In this document: piece by piece, positions 33,301-44,139 of the stretch | Layout: each line of letters starts with the position of its first letter | Position numbering within the stretch: position 1 is the first letter of the stretch | DNA from: Lithobates sylvaticus | Lineage: Eukaryota > Chordata > Amphibia > Anura > Ranidae | Reading direction: 5' to 3' | Assembly (NCBI GenBank): GCA_028564925.1 | Contig: CM053026.1 | Span: 128,427,150-128,491,149 of the forward strand | Length of the DNA: 64,000 nt | Position numbers and translations under genes: made by a program | Notes under the pieces: model-generated | What the model saw: the letters and a program-made list of their open reading frames with translations, nothing else | The model's database searches: none | Told to the model about the DNA's origin: nothing

Positions 33301-34044
33301 GCTAGTGGCGTGCGGGTGGAAATTGAAATATGCGAGAATTTGTCCTCCAGATATAAGCAGGTCCTGGGGTGTTCCCCTCGATCACAGTAATGGAGACAGT
33401 AGCATGGTTGGACCACGTGATGTCATGTATGGTGAAGCCTGCAAAAGAAGCTTATCTACCAAAATCAAGTCAATTCTAGAGTAAGAATTATGCCTTGAAG
33501 AGTGAAATGAGTAATCAAGCTCATTTGCGTGCTGGCATCTCCAAACGTCATATACATCTTCCTGCATTCAATAGGGGTTGGAGAGTAGGCGGTGGTCACT
33601 TTGCTTTAGATGTAGTATCGATGGAGTAGTCTGGTGATAAATTGTGGTCACCACATATAACCAGAGAGCCCCATTTGATAGTAGCTATTTTACGGTGTAG
33701 CCTCTTCAGAAAGTGGAGTTGGTGCAAAATTGGTGCATACAAATTCACTATGGCGTAAGGATTATTGTTGAGTTCACCAAGCAGTATGAGGTACCGACCG
33801 GCCGGATCGGAATGTAGCTCTTTCAAGGGGAAGGCGATTGAGTCCTTAATAGCGATAAGTACTCCCTTCTGTTTGGTGGGTCCTGAGGCCAGGAAAATGT
33901 GAGGGAATTGTTTGTGCCGGCAAAGTGAGTCTCTTGGATGCAGAGAACGTCTGCATGCAGTTTAGTGGCCTCCTTCCAAACAGAGGCCCTCTTAGCTGGG
34001 TGGTTGAGGCCATTTACATTGAATGAGACTATGTTAATAGCCAT
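30330..34044 (-). pseudogene. L1 ORF2p (endonuclease-reverse transcriptase), broken
   Basis: ORF2p nicks target DNA and copies L1 RNA in place. The start MAINIVSFNVNGLNHPAKRA (34044) opens the APE-type endonuclease, with LCIQETHF (catalytic E), VNLYAP, a GDHN in place of the usual GDFN, and YSRIDLILV near 33500. The RT begins near 32680 with SPGPDGIPNDYYK and RPISLLNTDVKLYAKILAHR, then [11 protein letters not shown] at about 32130. The catalytic FADD box reads LFANDIILFL (31970-32001): a D to N change in the active site. CWRNC..H..C near 30700 is the C-terminal zinc-knuckle-like motif; the end is KIWINWYKNT. At least five frame changes separate these blocks. Confidence 0.85.
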
Positions 34045-34511
34045 GGTTGTGTCTTAGGTGCAGATAATGACAGTACCTTAGCCGGATCTGTGAGGTCTTT
34101 TTCATTAGCTTGAAGTCTCCATATGTTGTGTGCAGCAGGTCTTCCTTCTGGATGATGACGGGGAAGCTTGTGCAGACCAGGCCACATAGGGGAGAGAAAG
34201 GAGGGTGAGGGGGAGAAGAGATAAGACAAAGAGAACCAAATAATAAAACAAAAAATTGTTCAGTAAAAAAAATGGGTTCTGGTGTGAACCTGAGGGCAGA
34301 ACTGCTGTGAATATCCTCAACGGGGGGAGAAAAAAAGGGCACTGGGAGCCCTCAGTGCAACAGGAACATTGTCCTTTTAAGGATAACATCTTACCGCAAG
34401 TTTTTAGATATCATGCGTTACGTTTTTTATTTATTTTTTCTTGTTTGAAACTGTCTGCCACTCTTGCTGAAGGCGCTCCCTTTGGGATGAGGAAGAGGCT
34501 TCCTCAGAGGA

Positions 34512-35503
34512 TTAGGCAAGGAGGATGTCTAGGGATCGTAGCAGCTTGAGGCCTTCCTCTATGGAGGTGATGACTGTGGTTTTGCCTTTGTGGGTTACTG
34601 TGAGCTTCACAGGGAAACCCCACCTGTATGCAATGTTGTGGTTGCGTAGGGCCTTTGTCACTGGGAGGAGGGATTTGCGTTTTTGCATCGTGAATTGTGA
34701 GAGGTCAGCAAACAATTGTATAAGAGCATTTTCCTCTGGAGGCTGTTGGTGCTTACGGAACACCGACATAAGTTGCTCTTTTGTCTGATAGAAACATTGC
34801 GGGGAATGTTGTCAGGCAGGAATGCTGGCTTTGGCAGTCTGTGAATGCGATCTATCTGCATTTCCGTTTGGGCCAATGAGGGTAGGAAGACTCTCATCAG
34901 GTCTTGAGCATATTGTTGTAGTTGTGCGGGGAGGATTACTTCTGGGACCCCCCTAATTTTTATATTGTTCCTCCTAGATCTATCCTCGAGATCTGCGACT
35001 TTACCCATGCAACTTCATCAGCTTGGTCGCTATGTGCTCCAATCAGGTCATTATGTGAGGCAGCGAACTCCCCCATTTCTACCTTCAATGTGCTCTACTC
35101 TTGTACCCAGCTCCCCAACCTCTGTTTTAAAGTTATTAATACACTGCAGCATGTCATTATGCATAGAGGTGCGGAGTGAGAAGAGCATATCTTTTAACAT
35201 GGTGTCTGATATAGGTTTATCAGTAGTGGGGAAGGCAGTGAAGGGGTCATTTAGTTCTCTGGTCTCCTCCATGGAGTCCTGGCGTGTGCTCACCTGTAAG
35301 GCCTCTGAAGCCATCCGTGGCTTAGACTTAGCTGGGCTGCGTGAGAGTGGCGTGGAGGCCTCTGGTGATCGCAGGGGGTCTTCCTCCAGGTTCCCAGGGC
35401 TGGATGTAGCGGAACGGGAGCTGCCCGGGAAGGGAGAGGATGATTGGGATCCGGCGCCATTTTGCCGCGGATCGCGGCCTACTTGCCGAAAGAAATGATC
35501 CAA
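34512..35503 (-). pseudogene. L1 ORF1p (RNA-binding protein), broken
   Basis: The ATG at 35503 opens MDHFFRQVGRDPRQNGAGS, a Ser/Pro-rich N-terminus. DMLFSLRTSMHNDMLQCINN (about 35130) begins a probable coiled coil. DLEDRSRRNNIKIRGVPE near 34990 is the RRM signature of L1 ORF1p, followed by IDRIHRLPKP. The C-terminal domain follows in another frame: ALRNHNIAYRWGFPVKLTV, ending near 34512. There are about two frame shifts. ORF1 and ORF2 are separated by about 470 bases of non-coding spacer. Confidence 0.8.
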
Positions 35504-35845
35504 TTTCTTAGGGGCGGCTGATTCTTTTCACTTGCGGGTCATTCTGTGGGCTTACCCGGAGCTTAAGGCACTCGGCGGTGGTCGTTTGGGTCAGCGGTGT
35601 CAATGTGAAGTCGCTCGGTTCCCATTGCTGGAGCGGAGCTGTGTTAGCAGACGTCCATCCAGAAGCGCGGTAGCCACACCCCCCCATGGGAGACCAATTT
35701 GAAGACAGAGAGTCAGCTTATTGGAGACTGAAATTGTATTTGTGTGCACACAGGTAAGAATTTTTTTAGAACATAATCTAATCTTTTTTTGAGATTAGGC
35801 AATTGTGAAGTTGATTTTTACCAGCACATAAAACGTGTTTTTTAA

Positions 35846-36792
35846 CCACTTTCAGACCGGACCATTTTGCTGGCTTAAGACCAGACCATTTTTTGCGATT
35901 CAGCACTGCGTCGCTTTAACTCACAATTGCGCAGTCGTGCGACGTGGCTCCAAACAAAATTGACGTCCCTTTTTTTTTTCCCACAAATAGAGCTTTTTTT
36001 GGTGGTATTTGATCACCCCTGCGTTTTTTTTTTTTTTGCGCTATAAACATATTTTGAAAAAAATTTTTTGCTATAATAAATATCCCCCAAAAATATATAA
36101 AAAAAAATATTTTTTCCTCAGTTTAGGCCGATGCGTATTCTTCTACATATTTTTGGTAAAAAAACCCGCAATAAGCGATTATTGATTGGTTTGCGCAAAG
36201 TTATAGCATTTACAAAATAGGGGATAGTTTTATGGCATTTTTATTAATAATTTTTTTTATTACTAGTAATGGCGGCGATCAGCGATTTTTATTGTGACTG
36301 CGACATTATGGCGGCACATCAGACATTTTTGACAAATTTTTTGGGATCATTGTCATTTATACAGCAATCAGTGCTATACAAATGCACTGATTCCTGTGTA
36401 AATGACACTGGCAGTGAAGGGGTTAACCAGGGGGTGGCATTGTAAGGGTTAAGTGTGTCCTAGGGGCGTGTTACAAACTGTGGGGGGTGTGGCTGTGTGT
36501 TAGTGAACACTCTGCTCCAATCACAGGGAGCAGAGATCAGTGTCACTTGTTGCTAGGCAGAATGGGGAGATGCTGTTTACTTCCGCATCTCCCTGTTCAG
36601 CCTTCTTGTGAGATGATCATGGGTATACCCGCGGCGATCGAGTCCGCGGGACCCGCGACTGGACTCACGGGGGTCCTGACCGGCGCGCACGCGATGGCAC
36701 AGCAGCATTCTTAAAGGGACGTACCTGTATGCCTTTATGCCGGTCCGTGCCATTCTGCCGATGTACATCGTCGTGCGCCAGTCGGGAACCGG
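35846..36792. repeat. Ranid TTAA-flanked repeat, copy 2, complete
   Basis: TTAA lies on both sides (35842-35845 and 36793-36796). The ends are CCACTTTCAGACCGG and GTCGGGAACCGG, a short imperfect inverted repeat. The 947-bp body shares long identical phrases with 26372-27180. TTAA is the piggyBac target site, so a piggyBac-type non-autonomous origin is possible. The GC-rich right third (36480-36790) contains frames without any known domain. Confidence 0.7.
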
Positions 36793-37703
36793 TTAAGACA
36801 CACTATATAACGATTTCACATATTTGTTGCACATTAATGCTTCTTTTTTAAGAGTAGGCAATTTAAAAAGCAGAAAGACGTTATATTTCAGACAGCAATA
36901 ATGTATGAGACTATTATTTGTCTGACACACAATTTAGAAATAATACTGATTTTCTGAACAGAATGTAAATAGTTCTCATCAGAGGCTCCATCTGTAAATC
37001 CAAAAATATAAATGTTTCTCCCTGGGACAGAAAAAAAAATGTTTTGAGGAATTGTGAATTTTAAAATACATTTTATGGACCAGAATTTTAGAGGTTAAGC
37101 GTAGGGATACAGTGTTAGGCCACACTACTTTAAAGAATGTGCATTCCAAATTTCACAACTGAGGAGCAGCATGAAGAAGCATAATCTGTTGTTCAGTTTT
37201 AATTATAATTCATTGCAACTCAACCAGAAATGAATGGCCAACCCAGTATTTACTCAGCCCCATAAAATGGAACAATTTTTACATTTATAAAAGAAGCTTT
37301 ATAAAAGAGGAATGCATCGACCCTGACAAAAAAAAAAAGATATTTTGTGCTATAGATACACAGCTGCAAAAAATACTGTATGTTAACAATACAGAAAAAT
37401 TCCTGCAGAAGACAGGATAGACCCTGCTTAAAAGTATTCACCATATCTGCAACTGTCACACAGCTGTGAAAAAATGGACAAATGTCAGCTAGTTAGCAGT
37501 GTTTGTGGACAGAAGCTCTTTTTTTTCTGTCCCAAAGCGCCCCCCCCCCCCCCCCCCCCACCAACACACTGAATGCATGCTTAGAGAATATGCTGCAGCT
37601 CAGTAGCTTAATTGTATCTTAAACAAAAAAAAAGTAACCTTGCCTGCAGTGTAAAATAAAATAACAATTTCAGAACCTAAAAATCTATTTGGATGCAAGA
37701 CTT

Positions 37704-38110
37704 GCTTAAAAATAACTATACAAATTAAAATAAATGCAAAACCAAGAAAATTGATCAATACATAATATATATGAAATCAAACTATAGTGAATACATGAAA
37801 CAATAAAGTTAAATAATAAAATTCCCAAAAGAAACAAAAATTTGCAAGGTGCTGTATGCTCTCTTTGTGGGATCAGTTCTTTTGGTAAGGAGCGTGTTTT
37901 AACACTGTGATGGAGTGGTTTTGGAGCATATTATTGTCTTTTTTTGGAATTCTTACATTGGGACGTTCATTATTTAACGCTACTGTTTCACATATTTACT
38001 ATTGAGTGTTTTCACATCATATATATTATGTATTGATCTCTTTACTGAATTTTGCACTTATTTTAAAGGGGCAGCAGCGCCCTTTTAATTTGTATAGTTA
38101 TTTTTAAGCT
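37704..38110. repeat. Inverted repeat with long AT-rich arms
   Basis: GCTTAAAAATAACTATACAA at 37704 pairs with TTGTATAGTTATTTTTAAGC at 38091-38110. Inner arms GATCAATACATAATATATATG (from 37753) and ATATATATTATGTATTGATC (about 38019-38038) also pair, as do further stretches. The right arm carries an extra GGGGCAGCAGCGCCC block absent from the left one. Either a MITE or two head-to-head retroelement 3' ends. Confidence 0.7.
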
Positions 38111-38399
38111 TAATTGTATACTGGGAAAGCTCTGGCCAGTAGTTGAGGGAGGGACTATACATCCACTACTGTCCCCAGTTAATCAACTATCATGTGATGC
38201 AGATGCTGCCAATAGGTGCTGGTAGCAGACAGCTATGAGTGCTGAGGAATGAAAATTTTTTTAAGGCATTGCTTGGGAAGAATCCCCACCACTCCTCATT
38301 TCACCAACAGTAAGCTCAGTGATATCTTGTCCATGGAACTTCATTCTGCCAGCCTCTGGAAATGAGTGAAACTGGTTCCTCTGTAGTGCATCCTCCCAG

Positions 38400-39010
38400 A
38401 TGTTTCATCCTGTGCTCCCTCTGCAAGGGCAGGATGAGCGCTATATTTTTCCCCTTGTAACATGGATCAAGGAGAATTGCCAACCAGTATTGTTCCCTCT
38501 TCTTGATGCCATGAAGCCTAAGGTCCCTTTACAGGCACTGGAGCATAAGGGAGCCCATTGCACTGTAAAATTTCTGGAGGCAGAGCGACTTGAGTCCTTG
38601 TGGTTGATGAGGACGACATTGTCCTGAGCTACCACCACCCAGCGACGTACTACTCCTTGAGTCAACAAGTACCTAAATTGGGATTTGCCCGACGTGTCAG
38701 ACATGTCTTGGGGTTAGTGACCTTATCTTGGAAGAAATCCTTTTTGTATTACACTAAAATAAGTTTATCTTGTGGCCTGGGGCTTCCTTTATTCCTAGGG
38801 TGGTTTCCTCCTCCTGTCTTAGTCAGGAAATTGTTCTTCCCTCTCTCTGTCCTGCTGCAAAAATATCTAGGGAGACTTCTCTCCACTGTCGGGATGTAGT
38901 ACTCACTATGTGAATATACCGCTGCCTTCAAATTCACCCTCTGTCATTCCTGAATAGGGGGCATCCTGCTTCTGGTTCCACTATTGTCAGGTGTATTAGA
39001 CAAATCCCCT
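38400..39010 (+). mobile_element. Second DIRS-like fossil scrap
   Basis: Short stretches resemble the tyrosine recombinase region of DIRS elements, for example GHPASGSTIVRCIRQ near 38958, which parallels the sequence around 21580 in the other fossil at the DNA level (GGCATCCTG followed by CCACYATTG). The recombinase-like part covers about 38640-39010; the upstream part is unassigned. Broken in many places and lacking its end. Old. Confidence 0.5.
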
Positions 39011-40855
39011 TTCAAACATATAGTGCATGGTTTTATGTGCAGATCTTATTTTATACTCTTGTGTAATATTTGTTTTCATATTTGGTAGGAAAGAAACAAA
39101 TGCCTGGGTATTAAACCCTACAGTACCTGATTTGTGTCCATTAATTTGAAATGTTTTGGAGAATATAATGATCATTTATTAACTATTTTAGCAACCAATA
39201 TTTTATCAATAATGCATATACCTGTAGAGTGAAATGCCCCTTACATTGAGCAACAGTGTCCAGCTTCCATTCATTGAAGTTCTCTTCCCTGGTTTCATTT
39301 ACACCATCTTTGCAGCTCTACTCTGGAGAAACATTTAATGAACTCTGTAGCATTGCAGCGTGAAAAGACACACAATCACATTTACATGGTCGAGAAAATA
39401 ACTATCACATGTCCATGCTTTCATTAGGAACGGTAATGTTTGAATAATCCTCTCCTTACCCTTGGTGGAACAATATTGTTAAAATGCAGCATTGTACATT
39501 CCCAGCACTATGTGAAAGTAAATGCATTATTTTAGAGACAGAACATGAGTATGCATTTAAGGACTGCAATTTGCTTCAAGTTAGGACTGGCAACAAGTCA
39601 ATGTAAACACTGTATCAGGGAAAGAGAGCAAGTCCTTTCAGCCTAATTTCCCTTTTTGGATAATAAAGCAGACTTATGAATAACTGTTTCTATATACATC
39701 TGACTAAAACATTCATCTTTGGCGCCCATCTTTGTCTCATAGAATACAAATATATATTTCATAAATCATTACAAACAGATGTTATATGAAATATAACACC
39801 AAAAATATTCAGTGATACAGGAAATAATATGCACTGCCATGGAACTTTCTTGTCATTTTCCTTAGGTTGTGTCATTATAATTCATAGTTCTAAAAACTAC
39901 ACTTAAACAAAATTTGCACTAGTAATATAATATGTATATACCCATAAAATGACTTTATTACAAAGTATAATAAACAAACAATACATAAAAAATTAAACCT
40001 AAACAAATAATTTTTTTGTACCTTGTCGTGATTTGATCAATAAAGAAAAATTGAAACATAAAGTATGATACACTATAGACTCTGACTTTTTGTAAATATT
40101 TTTACCCCACCTGGATTGTCCTGGGAAGGGTATTAAAAGTTTTGATTGATATTGGCATTTCCCAAGATCGGCTAGTTGTGGCATTTGCAGTTAGAGCACT
40201 AAGTCCCTTTTTAAATTTGTAACGGGAGCAATAACACAATATACTATCTCCCATTACTAGGTATGTGTTAAAAGCAAAGCCTTTCATTGATTAGTCTAAC
40301 CAGAGAGACTATTTCTCCAGTTACTAGATCCATCTTCCCAGGTCTTCCTTCCGGTTTAGGCCTGTTCGGCTGTGATGATGTCGCTCCCATGCATAAGCAC
40401 AGAAACTACATTGTCACTGCTCAGAGTAGGTGCCTTAAATATACATTACAACAGACAGGCAGAGAGAATCATTTATGACCAACAATGTCTCTTCTGTCAT
40501 AAAACCCTACCTGTCAGTGATTTCTTTTTTCTTTCAATTCCACTTTAAGCAGATAAGGTAGTCACAGAACTATTGCTACAGCAGCATGTATGTCCTGAGT
40601 CATGAACTGAGAGTATAATGCCCTCCTGACCTTTTTTCAGCAAGCCTTTTTTTTTTTGATGCAAATGATCCTTTTTACACATGTCAGATGTTACATAAGC
40701 AGCACATGCTACTACATAACTGTCACAGAGGTACGATTTTAATCTGTCCTAGAGATCCAAACCACAGATCTTTTTAGCTCAAAGATCCACACAACCTTTC
40801 AACGCTCCATGGTCTGGTTGCGTTCCATCCACTAGAAACTCCTCATTCGCATGTT
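39011..40855. other. No gene recognised
   Basis: AT-rich sequence. The part around 40080-40480 looks like repeat-derived sequence but I cannot name the family. Confidence 0.4.
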
Positions 40856-41092
40856 TCATAGCTCCCAACTACCCCTGATTTCGAGGGACTGTCCCTGATT
40901 TGGAACAAAGTCCCTCTGTCTTCCTTTGTCCCTCATTTTGTTCTGATCTATATATTTGTATTTAAATTGCACCTTTTTATCTTTCAAAAAGTGTTTCCCA
41001 CTGCTAACATTTATATGTGGTTTCTAAATTTCTGCATTTGTTAATTTTAAAAGCCAGTATAAAGGAATAGTAGTGGTAAAAAAAAGCACTTG

Positions 41093-42040
41093 ACCCACAT
41101 AGTCACATATTGGCCTTACAGACGTCATTCAAGTGCATTACCATTATACCAAGATCGTATGATACTATATTGACAGTACCGAAGTAACTAAACTAATGTG
41201 TATAAAGCATAACACATTCAGGAGACCGGTAATATGACAACTCTAAGTTGGGCAGGCGTAGCCTCCATCCACACACAGCTAGATCCCGACAGGGGTGTGT
41301 GGGTGCTGAGGCTGAATATCCGATCTCTCTGAGAAATTGTTGGTGTAAGCCAGTATAGAGCCATCTATGAAATACTAAAGCACCTTTTCAGGTTAAAGAA
41401 ACCTCTAGCAGTCTAATGCCCCGTACACACGGTCGGAAAATCCGACCACAAAATCCATCGTATTTTTTCCGACGGATTTAGTCCGACACTGGTGTTGCAT
41501 ACACACGGTCGGACAAAGTTGTTGGAAAATCTGATCATTCTGAACGTGGTGACGTTTGTTGCCTATGACGGGACTACGTAGAGGCTAGTAGCCAATAGCT
41601 TTGTACTTGTAATATGATCTGAGCATGTGTGGCACTTTGTCCGTCGGAATTCGCTACACACGATCGGAAAAAGTCCGATAGGACTTTGTTGTCGGAAAAT
41701 TTGAGAGCAGGAGATAAAACTTTGTCCGTCGGAAAATCCGATGGAAAATGTCCGATGGAGCCTACACACGGTCGGAATTTCCAAAAACATTGTCCGATAG
41801 GACATTTTCCGCCGGAAAATCTGACCGTGTGTATGGGGCTTTACAGTTTTATAGGCGCTAGCAGAGTTTTTGAGGTTATTGCTTGATTGTTTGCAGTTCT
41901 TTTGCCTTTTACAGACATGTTGCTGATACTATTACAATACAACAATACATTTCAAGACTGTAAGGAGATGTACTGATATTTTGCTCCATGTCTGATTATA
42001 TGTAATGTGAAAATTCTTCAATAAAAATATTGAAACAAAA
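41093..42040 (+). mobile_element. LINE 3' fragment with target duplication
   Basis: AAAAAAAGCACTTG occurs directly before the element (ending 41092) and again after its polyA tail (ending 42052). The 3' end has CAATAAAAATATTGAAAC followed by the A run, as in a polyadenylated transcript. The left part (41093-41410) shows short coding-like stretches but no domain I can name. A palindromic MITE sits inside at 41417-41840. Confidence 0.65.
41417..41840. mobile_element. Palindromic ranid MITE, GTACACACGGTCGGA type, copy 2
   Basis: TGCCCCGTACACACGGTCGG at the left and GACCGTGTGTATGGGGCT at the right are inverted, bordered by TAA and TTA. It is about 80 percent or more alike to 11680-12102 along most of its length, including GAACGTGGTGACGTTTGTTG and GACTACGTAGAGGCTAGTAG. 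It lies inside the LINE at 41093-42040 and is therefore younger than it. Confidence 0.8.
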
Positions 42041-42060
42041 AAAAAGCACTTGTGCATTTA

Positions 42061-43165
42061 CAGTGCCCAGCAAAAGTATTCACCCCCCTTTGGCATTTTT
42101 CGTGTTTTGTTGCCTCACAACCTGAAACTAACATGGATTGTTTGAGGCTTTGCCTCATTTAATTTACAGAACATGCCCACAACTTTGAAGATGTTTTTTT
42201 TTTTTTTTTATTATTGTGAAGCAAACAACAAATAGGACAAAATAACAGAAAAAGTAAATGTGCATAACTCTTACCCCCCTAAAGTCAATACTTTGTAGAG
42301 CCACCTTTTGCTGCTATTAGAGCTCCAAGTCACTTTGGATAAGTCTCTATGAGCTTGCCACATCTTACCACTGAGATTTTTGCCCATTCCTCCTTGCAAA
42401 ACGGCTCCAGCTCCTTCAAGTTGGATGGTTTGCGCTTGTGAACAGCAATCTTTAAGTCTGACCACAGATTTTTATTAGATTGAGGTCTGGGCTTTGACTA
42501 GGCCATTCCAACACATTTACATGTTTCCCCTTAAACCATTCAAGTGTTGCTTTAGCAGTGTGTTTAGGGTCATTGTCCTGCTGAAAGGTAAACCTCTGTC
42601 CTAGCCTCAAATCACACACAGAGTGGTACAGGTTTTTCTCAAGAATATCCCTGTATTTAGCACCATCCATCTTTCCCTCAACTCTGACCAGTTTCCCAGT
42701 CCTGACTGCTGAAAAACATCCCCACAGCATGATGCTGCCACCACCATGTTTCACTGTGGGGATGGTGTTCTTTGGGTGATGTGATGTGTTGGGTTTGCAC
42801 CAGACATAGCGTTTCCTTTGATGGCCAAAAAGTAAAATTTCAGTCTCATCAGACCAGAGCACCTTCCTCCATACATTTTGGGAGTCTCCCACATGCCTTT
42901 TCGCAAACTCAAAATGTGCTATTTTGTTTTTTGCTGAAAGTAATGGCTTTCTTTTGGCCACTCTGCCATAAAGTCTAACTCTATAGAGCGTACAGCTTAT
43001 TGTCGTCCTATGTACAGACACTCCAGTCTGCTGTGGAACTCTGAAGCTCCTCCAGGGTTACCATAGGTCTCTGTGCTGCCTCTCTGATTAATGCCCTCCT
43101 TGCCCAGTCCATGAGTTTTGGTGTGCGGCCGTCTCTTGGCAGGTTTGCTGTTGTGCCATGTTCTT
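42061..43165 (-). mobile_element. Tc1-like element, one end lost
   Basis: The left end CAGTGCCCAGCAAAAGTATT starts right after TA (42059-42060) and matches the terminus of the copy at 27607. The transposase lies on the minus strand. The other end is missing: near 43165 the sequence passes directly into an inverted ranid repeat. Confidence 0.8.
42270..43165 (-). pseudogene. Tc1-like DDE transposase, N-terminus lost
   Basis: Best-kept transposase here: one frame is open for 189 codons (43021-42452). It has [20 protein letters not shown] upstream (43165-43020), [19 protein letters not shown] with the first [40 protein letters not shown] with the second D, and [14 protein letters not shown]. At the third acidic residue one base is missing, so the frame leaves the catalytic E. 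The C-terminus continues in another frame to about 42270. The first helix-turn-helix is lost at the 43165 break. Confidence 0.85.
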
Positions 43166-44003
43166 TCCATTGATCTGTAGGTGCACGGGCGCTGCCGGAG
43201 GCGTGCACGCTTTCATTGGTCAGAGGGGGAGCCAATCAGCGGGTTCGGCAGACTCAATGTCCTCTGGTCACCCGCGATCGTTCCCCGCAGTGACAGAACG
43301 GGGATCTGCCTTTGTTAAACAAGGCAAATCTCCATTCTTACAGAGGAGATCACACAGATCCAGTCTTTCTGCTATGCAGGAAGATGGATCTGTGTGTTGT
43401 CCCAGTGAGCCCTTCCTCCATACAGTTAGAACCCACTGTGAGGCAACACAGTTAATCCCTTGATCACCCCTTCCCTGTCAATGTCATTAGTACAATAACA
43501 GTGCATGTTTTTAGCACTGATTACTGTAATAATGTCACTGGTTTCCAAAAAAGTGTTGAAAATGTCCATTAGGTGTCCAATCTGTCCGTCTCAATGTCGC
43601 AGTCCTGCTAAAAATCACTGATTGCAGCCATTACTAGTAAAAAAAATTAATAAATAATAAAAATGCCATAAATCTATCCTTTTTTCTTGTAGACGCTGTA
43701 ACTTTTGTGCAAACCAATCAATATACACTTATTGGGATTTTTTACCAAACATATGTAGCAGAATACAAATTGGCCTAAATTGTTGAATACAAAATTGTCG
43801 CTTTTTTTTGTTTATAGCATAAAAAACGCAGAGGTAATCAAATACCACCAAAAGAAAGCTCTATTTGTGGGAAAAAAAGGACATAAATTTTGTTTAGATA
43901 CAGTGTCGCACGACTGCACAATTGTCAGTTAAAGCGACACAGTGCCGTATCGCAAAAAATGGCCTGATCATTAAGGGGGTAAATCCTTCCGGGGCAGAAG
44001 TGG
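43166..44003 (-). repeat. Ranid TTAA-flanked repeat, copy 3, inverted and truncated
   Basis: Its outer end GGGGCAGAAGTGG meets TTAA at 44004-44007. On the minus strand it shares GAGCTTTCTTTTGGTGGTATT and GTAATGGCTGCAATCAG-type phrases with copies 1 and 2. The other end is lost where it joins the Tc1 element at 43165. The TTAA it uses lies in the inverted end of the next Tc1 element. Confidence 0.7.
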
Positions 44004-44139
44004 TTAATCTGACCTATAAACTGTAAAACTCAATTTAAGAACAAACTGAAGTATTTGGGGGGGGGATACATATACAAAACTAAAATAATGTGGTTGCATA
44101 GGTCTGCGGAGAGCTTCCAAAGCATCAGAGGTATCTTAT

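Larger units (their letters stand above)
29760..35685 (-). mobile_element. Near-complete but broken L1 LINE
   Basis: In sense (minus) order: a 5' leader beginning GGGGGGTGTGGCTACCGCGC (near 35685), ORF1 (35503-34512), ORF2 with endonuclease, reverse transcriptase and a C-terminal cysteine motif (34044-30330), and a 3' region with a C-rich tract (30245-30175). The total of about 5.9 kb is near full length for amphibian L1. Both frames are broken in several places, so it cannot move. The 3' border is approximate and I could not find the target duplication. Confidence 0.8.

Noticed and set aside
34965-35498. Plus-strand 177-codon frame
   Set aside because: Antisense shadow of L1 ORF1.
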